NCBI RefSeq assembly: GCF_000372825.1
Contig: NZ_KB910516.1
Coordinates: 1,272,011-1,336,010, forward strand
Direction of reading: 5' to 3'
Source: Methylobacterium sp. 77
GTDB lineage: Bacteria; Pseudomonadota; Alphaproteobacteria; Rhizobiales; Beijerinckiaceae
DNA: 64,000 nucleotides
Position 1 is the stretch's first letter. Every line of letters starts with the position of its first letter. Below the pieces are notes generated by a model. That model worked only from the letters and a program-made list of their open reading frames with translations, was not told the origin of the DNA and made no database searches. Position numbers and translations under genes: made by a program. This document shows positions 27,106 to 36,336 of this stretch, piece after piece.

Positions 27106-29247
27106 ATGACAGACGAATCCCGCCCGACACCCCTGCGCCCCAGTATCCTCGATCCGCTCTTCGCTCCGGCGCAATCCCTGCCCGGCGTCGGGCCGAAGAT
27201 GGCGCCGTTGATCGAGCGGCTGCTCGGCACGCCGGAGCAGCCCGCGCGGATCGTCGACCTCCTGTTCCACCTGCCCCAGGGCGGGGTGGCGCGCACGATG
27301 ATGGGTTCCATCGCCGAGGCACCACCGGGCGAGCCGGTGACGCTCGGCGTCACGGTGACCGGCTATCGCCCGCCACAGGCCGGGGCGGGGCGGCGTCCCT
27401 TCCGGGTCCTGGTGGAGGACGGCACCGGCGACATCACCCTCGTCTTCTTCGGCATGCCGCAGGCCCGCGTGGAGAAGATGCTGCCGCTCGGCGCACACCG
27501 CTATATTTCGGGCCGGATCGATCTGTGGGACGGGCATCGCCAGATGGTGCATCCGTCGCGGATCGTCGACGAGGCCGGGCTCGCCGCCCTCCCCGCCGTG
27601 GAACTCGTCTACGGCGCCACCGAGGGCCTGACCTCGCGGGCGATCTCGAAACTCGCGCATTCCGCCCTCGACCGCCTGCCGATCCTGCCGGAATGGCAGG
27701 ACCCGGCCTGGCTCGCGCGGGAAGGGCTGCCGGGCTTCGCCGACGCGCTGAGGGCCGAACACCGTCCCGAGAACGCGCCGCCCGCGCCCTCCGGCGACGG
27801 CATCGTACCCCGCACACCCGCCCGCCGCCGCCTCGCCTATGACGAGCTTCTCGCCTCGCAACTGGCGCTCGCCCTGACGCGGGCGCGCAACCGCAGGGCG
27901 CCCGGCCGGGCTAATGCCGGGGACGGGCATCTCAAGGACCGGATCGAGGCCGCCCTGCCCTTCGCGCTCACGGGCGCGCAGAACCGTGCCGTCGCCGAGA
28001 TCCGCGCCGACCTCGCCTCCGACCGACGCATGCTGCGCCTGCTCCAGGGCGATGTCGGTTCCGGCAAGACGGCGGTGGCGCTGCTGGCCATGGCCTCGGC
28101 GGTGGAAGTCGGGCGTCAGGCCGCCCTGATGGCGCCCACCGAGATCCTGGCGCGCCAGCATTTCGAGCGCCTGACCGGGCTCGTCGGCGCATTGCGCCTG
28201 CGCCTCCTGACCGGGCGCGACAAGGTCTCCGAGCGCCGCGCCACCCTCGCCGACCTCGCCGACGGCCATATCGACATCGTGGTCGGCACCCACGCCCTGT
28301 TCCAGGACAGCGTGATCTTCAAGGATCTCGGCGTCGCCGTGGTGGACGAGCAGCACCGCTTCGGCGTCCACCAGCGCCTTGCTCTGGGCGCCAAGGGGGC
28401 GGCGGTGGACATCCTGGTGATGACCGCGACGCCGATCCCGCGCACCCTGGCGCTCACCTGTTTTGGCGACATGGACGTCTCCGTCCTCGACGAGAAACCG
28501 GCCGGGCGGCAGGCCATCACCACCCGCCTCGTCTCCGTCGATCGCCTGGACGAAGTGGTGGCGGGTTTGGGCCGGGCGCTCGCCGCCGGGGACAGGGTCT
28601 ACTGGATCTGCCCCCTGGTGGCGGAATCGGAATATGTCGACCTCGCCGCCGCCGAGGACAGGTTCGCCGACCTGCGGCAGGAATTCGGCGATGCCGTGGG
28701 CCTGATCCACGGCAAGATGCCGGGGCCGGACAAGGACGCCGCGATGGAGCGGTTCGCCGCCGGCGAGACGCGCATCCTGGTCTCGACCACGGTGGTGGAG
28801 GTCGGCGTCGATGTGCCCGAGGCGACGATCATGGTGATCGAGCATGCCGAGCGGTTCGGTCTCGCCCAGCTGCACCAGCTGCGCGGACGGGTCGGGCGCG
28901 GCGCCAAGGCCTCGACCTGCCTGCTGCTCTATCGCGGTCCGCTGGGACAGGTCTCGCGGGCCCGCCTCGAGATGATGCGCGAGACCGAGGACGGGTTTCG
29001 CATCGCCGAGGAGGATCTGCGCCTGCGCGGCGAGGGCGAGGTGCTGGGCACACGCCAATCGGGCGTGGCCGCCTTCCGGCTCGCGAGCCTCGAGAGCGAT
29101 GGAAGCTTGCTGGACGTCGCCCGCGACGATGCCCGGCTCATCGTCGAGCGCGATCCCGGCCTCAAATCCGAGCGCGGCAAGGCCCTGCGGGTGCTGCTCT
29201 ACCTGTTCGAGCGCGACGCCGCGATCCGGCTGCTTGGGGCGGGATGA
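27106..29247 (+). CDS. recG: ATP-dependent DNA helicase RecG
   Basis: A 713-residue RecG. The N-terminal wedge/OB domain (SLPGVGPKMAPLIERLLG; FFGMPQARVEKMLPLG) is followed by the SF2 helicase core with Walker A GDVGSGKTAVALLAM, box II VVDEQHRFGVHQR, motif III TATPIPRTLAL and motif VI QLRGRVGRG. It remodels stalled replication forks and Holliday junctions. The ATG at 27106 (MTDESRPTPLRP) is preferred to the one at 27064 on length. It is divergent from sdhE. Confidence 0.95.
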   Translation: MTDESRPTPLRPSILDPLFAPAQSLPGVGPKMAPLIERLLGTPEQPARIVDLLFHLPQGGVARTMMGSIAEAPPGEPVTLGVTVTGYRPPQAGAGRRPFRVLVEDGTGDITLVFFGMPQARVEKMLPLGAHRYISGRIDLWDGHRQMVHPSRIVDEAGLAALPAVELVYGATEGLTSRAISKLAHSALDRLPILPEWQDPAWLAREGLPGFADALRAEHRPENAPPAPSGDGIVPRTPARRRLAYDELLASQLALALTRARNRRAPGRANAGDGHLKDRIEAALPFALTGAQNRAVAEIRADLASDRRMLRLLQGDVGSGKTAVALLAMASAVEVGRQAALMAPTEILARQHFERLTGLVGALRLRLLTGRDKVSERRATLADLADGHIDIVVGTHALFQDSVIFKDLGVAVVDEQHRFGVHQRLALGAKGAAVDILVMTATPIPRTLALTCFGDMDVSVLDEKPAGRQAITTRLVSVDRLDEVVAGLGRALAAGDRVYWICPLVAESEYVDLAAAEDRFADLRQEFGDAVGLIHGKMPGPDKDAAMERFAAGETRILVSTTVVEVGVDVPEATIMVIEHAERFGLAQLHQLRGRVGRGAKASTCLLLYRGPLGQVSRARLEMMRETEDGFRIAEEDLRLRGEGEVLGTRQSGVAAFRLASLESDGSLLDVARDDARLIVERDPGLKSERGKALRVLLYLFERDAAIRLLGAG

Positions 29248-29548
29248 GGTGATTCGCCGGCTGAACGAATCCGAGTCCAAACATGAACGCGGTGCCGCAA
29301 AAGCGACGAATCGGGATGGCGCAGCGCCTGCGCACTCCGCCTCCCGAAGCCATCGTGCCGCAGTCGCAGCAAGCAAGAAAGCCGAGTAATTTCAATGTCT
29401 TGGAATGGATACAGCCACTGCCATGCCGTGCGGTTGTGCGATGCCGCAAGGACTTCCTGAACTTGAAATGAACGTATTCTCCCCTTAACTGAACATGAAC
29501 GAACGGCCCGCCAGACTGGGCTGCCACACAGATTTCAGGAGGATGGAT
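29248..29548. other. Intergenic region downstream of recG
   Basis: About 300 bp. A 62-codon frame at 29283-29471 has no ribosome-binding site and no recognisable features. A good AGGAGG at 29537-29542 belongs to the next gene. Nothing else is seen. Confidence 0.35.
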
Positions 29549-29881
29549 ATGTCGGCCGGACTGTTCCAAAACCTGCCGGGCGCCCACGAAATGGGGAGTG
29601 CCTATGCTCTTCCGAGCGAGCCCTGGCTGCTTCCGATCTCCGATGGCCAGGAGCCCGTGGCGCGGACGACCGAGGATGTGCTTCTCGCCGTGCGCCGATC
29701 CGCCCGTCCTTTCCGGATTGCCGCGAACGCGCTGATGGCCCTGCTTCTCGTGGCCGTGACCGCCCAGGTCGCCACGGGCTGGGGCGGCTCCGTCGTCGCT
29801 CCTCGCGCGACCAACCACGTCGCCGACGCCTCGCCTCCGACGCTTCCCGTCGAAAAGGCGGCGCTGATGGTCCATAACTAG
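29549..29881 (+). CDS. Hypothetical protein with one membrane segment
   Basis: A 110-residue protein. AGGAGG at 29537-29542 fits the ATG at 29549 (spacing 6) better than the ATG at 29543, which it abuts. A basic stretch (LLAVRRSARPFRIA) is followed by one hydrophobic segment (NALMALLLVAVTAQVATGWG) and a short C-terminal tail, suggesting an inner-membrane protein with the N-terminus in the cytoplasm. No family is recognised. A shared hairpin terminator follows. Confidence 0.6.
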   Translation: MSAGLFQNLPGAHEMGSAYALPSEPWLLPISDGQEPVARTTEDVLLAVRRSARPFRIAANALMALLLVAVTAQVATGWGGSVVAPRATNHVADASPPTLPVEKAALMVHN

Positions 29882-29899
29882 ACCACGTCGACTTTGAGA

Positions 29900-29928
29900 C
29901 CCCGAAAGGCGAAGCACGCTTTTCGGGG
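29900..29928. terminator. Hairpin between convergent genes
   Basis: ccccgaaa (29900-29907) pairs with tttcgggg (29921-29928), and the stem extends inward to about 12 bp with one G-T pair and a 5-nt loop. It lies in the 54-bp gap between two convergent stops. No long T-run, but the position suits a bidirectional terminator. Confidence 0.6.
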
Positions 29929-29935
29929 CGACAGG

Positions 29936-30826
29936 TCAGACCGACTTCTCGACGACCTTCCCGGTCGCGACGAGTTTGTCCTGGCGACGGGACGAGGCTT
30001 GCAGCAGCGCATCGTCCTCCGTGGAATGGTTGGCTCCCCCTTGGGCCGAGCGGATCGACGCCGCCATGGCCTGGAGCCTGACCTGCGGGTCTTCCGGCTG
30101 AATCACCCCCGCCGACATCACGAGCTTGGCCGCGTCGTCGATGCTCATGGGCACTTCGATGATGTCCGCCCGCGGCAGGTAGAAGAAGAACCCGGTGGTG
30201 GGATTGGGCGCGCAGGGCAGAAACACGCCCACATGGTCGTTCTCCTCGCCCAGGGCGGTCTGCACGTCGGGGCCGGCGGGTGCTGAGACGAACACCACCG
30301 ACCACGTCCCCTTCACCGGGAATTCCACCAGCCCGACGGTGCGGAACGACGTGCCGTTGGCCGAGAACAGCGTCTCGAAGATCTGTCGCAGGCCCTTGTA
30401 GAGGCCCGAGATCACCGGGGTGCGGGCCAGCAGCACCTCTCCGAATTCCACCACGCTGCGGCCGACGAGGTTGGCCGTGAGGAAGCCGAGCAGGGTCACC
30501 GCCACGAAGGCGATGACGAGGCCGAGGCCCGGAATCGAGAAGGGCAGGTAATGGTCCGGCAGGTAGCTCGCCGGCACCAGCGGCTTCACCCAGCCATCGA
30601 TGAGGCTGATGAACCACCAGGTGATGTAGATCGTGATCGCCAGTGGCCCGGCGACGATGATGCCGGTGAGGAAGTAGGTCCGCAGGCGGCTCTTCTTGCT
30701 CACGCGGGGCGGTGGTCGTGCTCCGGGTAGGTCTGGTTCCGGCAACGGGGTGAGCGTTTCGCGCACGGGCGGCCTGTCTCGTGGGAGGCCGGTCTCCGGC
30801 CCGCAGGTCTTCGGCCCGCACGACAA
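29936..30826 (-). CDS. DUF502 family membrane protein
   Basis: A 296-residue protein matching the DUF502 family. A Pro-rich cytoplasmic leader is followed by two membrane segments (YFLTGIIVAGPLAITIYITW; LGLVIAFVAVTLLGFLTANL), then ELLLARTP-like and IYKGLRQI-type motifs (here EVLLARTPVISGLYKGLRQI) and a globular C-terminal domain with LPCAPNPTTGFFFYLPRADI. The function of the family is not known. The true start could be the GTG just before KKSRLRTYF; the ATG at 30826 is kept for want of a clear ribosome-binding site. Confidence 0.78.
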   Translation of the reverse strand: MSCGPKTCGPETGLPRDRPPVRETLTPLPEPDLPGARPPPRVSKKSRLRTYFLTGIIVAGPLAITIYITWWFISLIDGWVKPLVPASYLPDHYLPFSIPGLGLVIAFVAVTLLGFLTANLVGRSVVEFGEVLLARTPVISGLYKGLRQIFETLFSANGTSFRTVGLVEFPVKGTWSVVFVSAPAGPDVQTALGEENDHVGVFLPCAPNPTTGFFFYLPRADIIEVPMSIDDAAKLVMSAGVIQPEDPQVRLQAMAASIRSAQGGANHSTEDDALLQASSRRQDKLVATGKVVEKSV

Positions 30827-30875
30827 GGGTTAGCGGGTCGGGCCTGCCACCTCAAGCGCGAGGAGGCCGCGCCCC

Positions 30876-30917
30876 GGATTCAGGCCTTGGGATTCAGGTA
30901 TTGGGATTCAGGTCTTG
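30876..30917. repeat. Tandem repeat, 3 x 14 bp
   Basis: Three 14-bp units (ggattcaggccttg, ggattcaggtattg, ggattcaggtcttg) at 30876, 30890 and 30904. The last covers the stop codon of the adjacent small coiled-coil gene. They differ from each other at only two positions. Confidence 0.75.
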
Positions 30918-31105
30918 CTCTCGCCGAGGGTCGCTTCCGCCGCGAGCGCCCTCTCCTTCCAGGCATCCCGTTCCGCCAGAGCTTCCTTGAGAGCGAGCTC
31001 GGCGCGCTGAGCGCGGGTGGAACTCGCCGAGGCCAGGGCCTGCGCCCGTTCGCGGGCGCGGGTCTCGCCGGCCATCTGGACCTTGAGGTCGCGCGGCGTT
31101 GCCAT
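30908..31105 (-). CDS. Small coiled-coil protein (65 aa)
   Basis: A short Ala/Glu/Arg-rich frame (ETRARERAQALASASSTRAQ, then LALKEALAERDAWKERALAA) predicted to be one long amphipathic helix. No membrane segment and no family recognised. The ribosome-binding site is weak. Its last codons lie in a 14-bp tandem repeat. Coding is probable from the helical periodicity but unproven. Confidence 0.5.
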   Translation of the reverse strand: MATPRDLKVQMAGETRARERAQALASASSTRAQRAELALKEALAERDAWKERALAAEATLGESKT

Positions 31106-31204
31106 GGTCGTGTCCGTTCTCAGGAATAAGGGGATGTCACAGGATGCCCCGCCGACGCCCTATCCGCCAGAGCCGGGACGCGATGCAAGCGATCGCGAGA
31201 CTTT

Positions 31205-31540
31205 TCAGGAGGAAGGACGCGGATCGTTCGCCAGCAGGATCGCCTCGCCGTGCGGGGTCGCGGCGGCGGCCCGGAGGAAGGCGTCGCTGCGTGCCTGCAG
31301 GCTCGACGGATCGGCGACACCACGCTCGGCGAGCAATGTCTCCAGGGTCGCGAGCCAACGTCCGTAATCGGCCGCCGCCTCCGGCTCGCCATGCGGCCGG
31401 ATGGTGCGCCCGAGGGCCCGCGCCCAATCGCCTTGCGTGAACAGGCCGCGCTCCTGCAGGGCGACGACCAGGGCGAAGACCTGCGCCTCCCACGGCTCCG
31501 CGAACGGCCCCGGATCGTCGAGCCGGCAGCCGGCGCTCAT
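31205..31540 (-). CDS. Nitrile hydratase accessory protein (beta N-terminal-like)
   Basis: A 111-residue protein whose core (EPWEAQVFALVVALQERGLF, then DWARALGRTI) is visibly related to the N-terminal part of the adjacent beta subunit ([20 protein letters not shown]). Such NHase activator or P14K-type proteins assist cobalt insertion by subunit exchange with the alpha subunit. The ATG overlaps the beta-subunit stop (ATGA), so translation is coupled. It is the last gene of the three-gene operon. Confidence 0.85.
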   Translation of the reverse strand: MSAGCRLDDPGPFAEPWEAQVFALVVALQERGLFTQGDWARALGRTIRPHGEPEAAADYGRWLATLETLLAERGVADPSSLQARSDAFLRAAAATPHGEAILLANDPRPSS

Positions 31541-32205
31541 CGTGACGCCTCCGGCAACAGGTAGCCTTCGAAGGCGGCCACCGTGACGCGCCCGCCGGGA
31601 TCGGCGCTCGCGCCCCACAGGTCGGCGGCCTCGAAACCCACCGTGTAGAGCCATTGCGGCGGGGCATCCCGGCCGATTGCGCTGGCATCGGGCAGGACGA
31701 AAGCGCCGTGGACCCGCTCGATGACGCCGCGCCGCCCGCGGACGTAGCGCGGCAGGCGGGTATGGCCCGTCGGGTGGTCGTTGCGGGTCAGGATGGTGTC
31801 GCCCGGGCGGAAGAGCGCGGGTGCCGGCGCCGGCCGGTCGCTCGGGAAGCCCGCCGAGAAGCGGGGCGGGATCTCCTCGGCATGGAGCACCCGCGTCACC
31901 GGTCTTGCCGGTTCCCCGCTCACGCCGCTGGCGATCTCCTCTCGCGTGGCGAGCCCGCTGGATAGGAGTTGGGATTCGAGGGCCGCGAGCCAGATCTCGT
32001 AATAGCTCGACGCGAGGTATTCGGCCGGCGGCAGCGCTTCGCGCGCGGCGCGGCTGCCATCCAGGGTCCAGGTCCCGGTATAGCCCATAGCGAGGGCGAG
32101 GGCGAAGACGCGCCGCTCCCATGCCGCGTGGAAGACCGGCTCGTTCGCCTCCGCCATGACGGGACCGAAGCCGTGGGCTCCGCCGAGATCCTGCGCGCCG
32201 TTCAC
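31537..32205 (-). CDS. nthB: Nitrile hydratase beta subunit
   Basis: A 222-residue beta subunit. The start is a GTG overlapping the alpha stop by 4 bp (GTGA), giving [16 protein letters not shown], the family N-terminus. The C-terminal SH3-like domain carries [20 protein letters not shown] and [20 protein letters not shown]. It forms an alpha2beta2 enzyme with NthA that hydrates nitriles to amides. A more upstream start would run antiparallel to homology and is rejected. Confidence 0.93.
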   Translation of the reverse strand: MNGAQDLGGAHGFGPVMAEANEPVFHAAWERRVFALALAMGYTGTWTLDGSRAAREALPPAEYLASSYYEIWLAALESQLLSSGLATREEIASGVSGEPARPVTRVLHAEEIPPRFSAGFPSDRPAPAPALFRPGDTILTRNDHPTGHTRLPRYVRGRRGVIERVHGAFVLPDASAIGRDAPPQWLYTVGFEAADLWGASADPGGRVTVAAFEGYLLPEASR

Positions 32206-32843
32206 CGGCCCGTCTCCGGGGCGAGCGGCAGCCCGATGCCGATCATGCAATCGCGCGTCACCAGGGCGGCGAGTTCGGCCTCGTTCAAGGAATCCGTGCC
32301 GGCGGGCCGCAGGGGCAGAACCATGAACCGGGTCTCGGCGGTGGAATCCCACACGGTGATGCGGGTCGTCTCGGGAAGGTTCAGGCCGAACTCGGACAGC
32401 ACGCCGCGCGGGTCGATCACGGCGCGGGCACGGTAGGGCGGCGCCTTGTACCAGACCGGCGGCAGGCCCAGCACCGGCCAGGGATAGCAGGAGCACAGGG
32501 TGCAGACGACGAGGTTGTGAACATTCGGCGTGTTGGCCACCACCACCATGTGCTCGCCGCCGCGTCCGCCGATGCCGAGTTCGGCGATGGCCGGGGTCGC
32601 ATCGGCCAGGAGCCGCTCGCGATACGCCGGATCGGTCCAGGCGCGGGCGACGACACGGGCGCCGTTATGGGGGCCGACGCGGGTCTCGTACATCTCGACG
32701 AGCGCATCGAGGGCGTCCGCCTCGACATAGCCCTTCTCGAGAAGGAGCGATTCCAGCGCCTTCACCCGCGCCTCGATGGGCGAGAGGGTGCTGCCATGCG
32801 CGTGGCCGGAATGGTCGTCGTGGTGATCGTGGTCGTGCGCCAT
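32202..32843 (-). CDS. nthA: Nitrile hydratase alpha subunit, cobalt type
   Basis: A 213-residue alpha subunit. The metal site [10 protein letters not shown] has Thr after the first Cys, the mark of cobalt-type enzymes (iron types have Ser there); the second and third cysteines are normally oxidised to sulfinic and sulfenic acid. Other family blocks are [17 protein letters not shown] and [14 protein letters not shown]. The extreme N-terminus is very His/Asp-rich ([18 protein letters not shown]), which could bind metal; this is an inference. It is first in the operon nthA-nthB-accessory. No amidase or cobalt transporter follows in the window. Confidence 0.94.
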   Translation of the reverse strand: MAHDHDHHDDHSGHAHGSTLSPIEARVKALESLLLEKGYVEADALDALVEMYETRVGPHNGARVVARAWTDPAYRERLLADATPAIAELGIGGRGGEHMVVVANTPNVHNLVVCTLCSCYPWPVLGLPPVWYKAPPYRARAVIDPRGVLSEFGLNLPETTRITVWDSTAETRFMVLPLRPAGTDSLNEAELAALVTRDCMIGIGLPLAPETGR

Positions 32844-33006
32844 GGCGTCTCGTCCTGAACCCGGAGCGGTCTTGGCACCGTCGCATCACCGGTCCAGCCC
32901 GAAGGCGGCGTGGACCAGGGGCGGCGTCGCAGTACGGACCTGAGGGCAATCTGGAACCGGAGAGGGCCCGTGTCGACACCCCTCCCCGCACCATGCGGGA
33001 ACCCCC

Positions 33007-34053
33007 TCAGCGCGCGGCTTCGATCGCCTCCTGCGCGTCGCGATGATCCTCGGCGGTGGCCGTCGGCTTCTCCTGCCGGGCGGGAGCGTGCGGCGCGGCG
33101 CAGAGGCTGACCGCGATCGGGAAATGGTCGGAGCCGACGCCGGGCAGCCGCTCCATTCCGGCGAGGAGGAAGTGCTCGCTGAAGAAGACGTGGTCGAGGG
33201 GCCAGCGCATCACCGGCCATTGCGCGTGGAAGGTCGCGAACAGGCCGCGGCCCTGGCGCGGGTCGAGCAGGCCGCTGATGCTCTGGAACAGCTGGGTCGT
33301 GCGCGACCAGGCCACGTCGTTGAGATCGCCGGCGACGATGGTCGGTCCCCGGCCCTGCGCGACCTCGCGGGCGACGATCACGAGTTCGGCGTCACGCGGT
33401 GCGCTGCTCTGGCCGGGATGCGGGGGGCGCGGGTGCAGGCCGTAGAGCCGTGCCGTCTCGCCGTCCGGCAGCACGATGTCGGTGCGCAGCGACGGCACGT
33501 CGTCCTGCAGCAGGAAGCGGATTTCGGGGCCGCGCAGGGGCAGGCGCGAGTAGAACAGCAGGCCGTAGGTGTTGTCCTGCGGCTGCTCGACCCGGTTCGG
33601 GTAGAGCGCGCGCAGAGGAGCCATGGCCTCCTGCCAGCCGGAATCGGTCTCCAGCAGCAGGACGATATCGGGTGATCGGCGCGTGACGAGATCGAGGGCC
33701 GCGCCGAAATCCCGGTTCGATTGCAAGACGTTGAGCACCACGAGGCTGAGCCGGGCCCCCGGCTCGCACGATGTCGCGGACTTCGCCTGGGTGGCGGCGA
33801 GCGGCGTGAAAGGCAGGATGTAGCGGACCTGCATGACCAGCGCCGCCGCCATGGCGATGGCGAGGATCACGTCCGAAGTGTCCCTGGAGACCAGCAGCAG
33901 GCCGACGATGCAGGCCGCGAGCGCCACAGCGATCTGGAGCCGGGGAAAGTCCAGGCTCCGGACGAGGCCGAGATTGGTCTCGATCAGCGGCAGCAGCGTT
34001 CCCGCGACCAGCAGACCCGCGATGCCCTTCAGGGCGAGCGTGAGATACGTCAA
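33007..34053 (-). CDS. Membrane-anchored endonuclease/exonuclease/phosphatase-fold protein
   Basis: A 348-residue protein. Three hydrophobic segments at the N-terminus (GIAGLLVAGTLLPLI; IAVALAACIVGLLLVS; VILAIAMAAALVMQV) are followed by an EEP-fold domain with LSLVVLNVLQSNRD, VLLLETDSGW, VAGDLNDVAWSRTT and VGSDHFPIAVSLC carrying the catalytic Asp/Asn and SDH motif. The architecture matches periplasm-facing EEP proteins of unknown substrate (DNA, phospholipid or phosphoester). It lies in the same direction as and 130 bp downstream of glmS. Confidence 0.85.
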   Translation of the reverse strand: MTYLTLALKGIAGLLVAGTLLPLIETNLGLVRSLDFPRLQIAVALAACIVGLLLVSRDTSDVILAIAMAAALVMQVRYILPFTPLAATQAKSATSCEPGARLSLVVLNVLQSNRDFGAALDLVTRRSPDIVLLLETDSGWQEAMAPLRALYPNRVEQPQDNTYGLLFYSRLPLRGPEIRFLLQDDVPSLRTDIVLPDGETARLYGLHPRPPHPGQSSAPRDAELVIVAREVAQGRGPTIVAGDLNDVAWSRTTQLFQSISGLLDPRQGRGLFATFHAQWPVMRWPLDHVFFSEHFLLAGMERLPGVGSDHFPIAVSLCAAPHAPARQEKPTATAEDHRDAQEAIEAAR

Positions 34054-34183
34054 ACCTGTCTCCGCCGCCTCGGCATCCCGCCGGATCGTGCAACCGGGTC
34101 ACGGCGCGTCGTCCCGACCGCCCGCCTGCGGCCCAGCTTGGCCGGCCGCCAGACAATCGACGGCCCCCGGCGCCGGTTCCGGC

Positions 34184-36010
34184 CTATTCCACCGTGACGG
34201 ATTTGGCGAGGTTGCGCGGCTGGTCCACGTCTTTCCCCATGAACACGGCGGTGTGGTAGGCGATGAGCTGGATCGGCACCGCGTAGACGATGGGAGCCAC
34301 GACCGGGTCGAGGTCGGGCATGGTCACTGTCGCCATGGTGTCGAGGCCGGCCGCTGCCGCGCCCTTGGCGTCGCCGATGAGGATAATGCGCCCGCCGCGC
34401 GCGGCCACCTCCTGCATGTTCGACACCGTCTTCTCGAAGATCGCGTCGTGGGGCGCGATGACGATGACCGGCACGCTCTCGTCGATGAGGGCGATGGGGC
34501 CGTGCTTGAGCTCGCCCGCGGCATAGCCCTCGGCATGGATGTAGCTGATCTCCTTCAGCTTTAGCGCGCCTTCCATGGCCATCGGGTAGCTGGTGCCGCG
34601 GCCGAGATAGAGCACGTCGCGGGCCTTCGAGACCTCGCGGGCGAGGAGCTCGATCTCACCTTCCAGCTTGGTGGCATCCGCCATCAGGCCGGGCACGGTG
34701 ATGAGAGCGTCGACGAGCGCGCGCTCGCGCTCGGCGCTCAAGGTGCCCCGCGCCCGGCCGGCGGCGATGGCGAGGCACAGCAGCACCGTGAGCTGGCAGG
34801 AAAAGGCCTTGGTGGAGGCCACCCCGATCTCGGGTCCGGCCAGCGTCGGCACGACGGCCGAGGCCTCGCGGGCGATGGTGGAGGTCGGCACGTTGACCAC
34901 CGCCAGCGTGTGCTGGCCCTGGTCCCTGGCGTAGCGCAGCGAGGCCAGGGTGTCGGCGGTCTCGCCCGATTGCGAGATGACGAGGGTCAGGCCGGCCTTG
35001 TCGAGGGGCGGCTCGCGGTAGCGCGCCTCGGAGGCGACATCGATCTCCACCGGCAGGCGCGCCAGGGATTCGAACCAGTATTTCGCCACCAGGCCGGCAT
35101 AATAGGCGGTGCCGCAGGCGGTGATCGAGAGCCGCGAGAGGTCCTTGAAATCGAACGGCAGGGCTTCGGGCAGGGCGACGCGGCCGTTGGCGAGGTCGAC
35201 GTAATGCGCCAGCGTGCGGCCGACCACCTCGGGCTGCTCGTGGATCTCCTTGGCCATGAAGTGGCGGTGGTTGCCCTTCTCCACCCGGTAGGCCTGGGCG
35301 ACGATGCGCTGGCGCTGGCGCGAGACCGCGTTGCCATCGATGTCGCGGATTTCGGCGCCTTCGCGGGTCAGCACCGCCCAGTCGCCCTCCTCCAGATAGG
35401 TGATCTCCTCGGTGAAGGGGGCGAGCGCGAGCGCGTCCGAGCCGAGATAGGTCTCGCCGTCGCCGAAGCCGATCGCCAGCGGGGCGCCGTGGCGGGCGCC
35501 GATGAGAAGGTCGTCATGGCCGGCGAAGATGAAGCCGAGCGCGAACGCACCGCGCAGGCGCGGCAGGGCGGCGGCCACCGCCTCGACCGGCCCCAGGCCC
35601 TTGTCCATCTCGGCGCTGACGAGCTGCGCCACGACCTCGGTGTCGGTCTCGCTTTCGAACTGCACGCCTCTCGCCTGCAACTCGGCCTTCAACTCGCGGA
35701 AATTCTCGATGATGCCGTTATGGACCACGGCGAGGCGCGCCGTGGCGTGCGGGTGGGCATTGGTCTCGTTGGGGCGCCCATGCGTCGCCCAACGGGTATG
35801 GCCGATGCCGATCGTTCCGGGCAGGGGCTCGTCGCGGAGCTTGAGTTCGAGGTTCGAGAGCTTGCCCTCGGCGCGGCGGCGATCCAGCCGGCCGTCGGCC
35901 AGGGTCGCGACGCCCGCGGAATCGTAGCCGCGGTATTCGAGGCGCCGCAGGGCTTCGACCACCTGTCCCGCCACCGCCTCATGCCCGACGATGCCAACGA
36001 TTCCGCACAT
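34184..36010 (-). CDS. glmS: Glutamine-fructose-6-phosphate aminotransferase (isomerizing)
   Basis: A 608-residue GlmS. The N-terminal nucleophile Cys2 is in MCGIVGIVGHEAVAG, confirming the start at 36010. The glutaminase pocket includes GHTRWATHGRPNETNAHPH. The two SIS domains carry ISQSGETADTLASLRYA and GRGTSYPMAMEGALKLKEIS, and the C-terminus ends LAKSVTVE. It makes glucosamine-6-phosphate, the entry to peptidoglycan and LPS amino sugars; glmU for the later steps is 1.1 kb upstream. I see no glmS ribozyme-like leader, which is expected outside Gram-positive bacteria. Confidence 0.97.
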   Translation of the reverse strand: MCGIVGIVGHEAVAGQVVEALRRLEYRGYDSAGVATLADGRLDRRRAEGKLSNLELKLRDEPLPGTIGIGHTRWATHGRPNETNAHPHATARLAVVHNGIIENFRELKAELQARGVQFESETDTEVVAQLVSAEMDKGLGPVEAVAAALPRLRGAFALGFIFAGHDDLLIGARHGAPLAIGFGDGETYLGSDALALAPFTEEITYLEEGDWAVLTREGAEIRDIDGNAVSRQRQRIVAQAYRVEKGNHRHFMAKEIHEQPEVVGRTLAHYVDLANGRVALPEALPFDFKDLSRLSITACGTAYYAGLVAKYWFESLARLPVEIDVASEARYREPPLDKAGLTLVISQSGETADTLASLRYARDQGQHTLAVVNVPTSTIAREASAVVPTLAGPEIGVASTKAFSCQLTVLLCLAIAAGRARGTLSAERERALVDALITVPGLMADATKLEGEIELLAREVSKARDVLYLGRGTSYPMAMEGALKLKEISYIHAEGYAAGELKHGPIALIDESVPVIVIAPHDAIFEKTVSNMQEVAARGGRIILIGDAKGAAAAGLDTMATVTMPDLDPVVAPIVYAVPIQLIAYHTAVFMGKDVDQPRNLAKSVTVE

Positions 36011-36336
36011 GGTCGCTTCTCTCACACGAAGGGGCTGGGCCGAGGGGCCGAAGCAATACGGGCCTCCGACCGTCCCGGACCGGGATCATGGCGGTGACAA
36101 CGCAAAGACCGGCCCAAGCCGTCTATGACGGCCTTGTATCGGATCGGGACACCGTGCCGCCAGCCATCCTGTCACGCTGCCGCACAAGGCGCATGACCTG
36201 CCTTCATTTTTGCCATCGGCAATATCTGGCAAGGTCATGTTAAAAATGAACTTTATGCTTCTGGAGACGCATTCTGAAGGTGTCGCATGGGCCGGGCGCA
36301 TGTTCGAGATTCGATGCCGGTCGGCGTCATGCAGTG
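36011..36336. other. Intergenic region upstream of glmS
   Basis: 326 bp with an AT-rich patch at ~36205-36260. No convincing gene: the frame crossing it has no ribosome-binding site or family pattern. It should carry the glmS promoter; I cannot point to hexamers. Confidence 0.35.

Noticed and set aside
27070..29376. 768-codon frame opposite recG
   Set aside because: Shadow frame; RecG motifs are all on the plus strand.
29283..29471. 62-codon frame after recG
   Set aside because: No ribosome-binding site, composition unlike neighbouring genes, no family pattern.
36011..36336. Possible glmS ribozyme or riboswitch leader
   Set aside because: No matching conserved core seen; such elements are known from Gram-positive bacteria.
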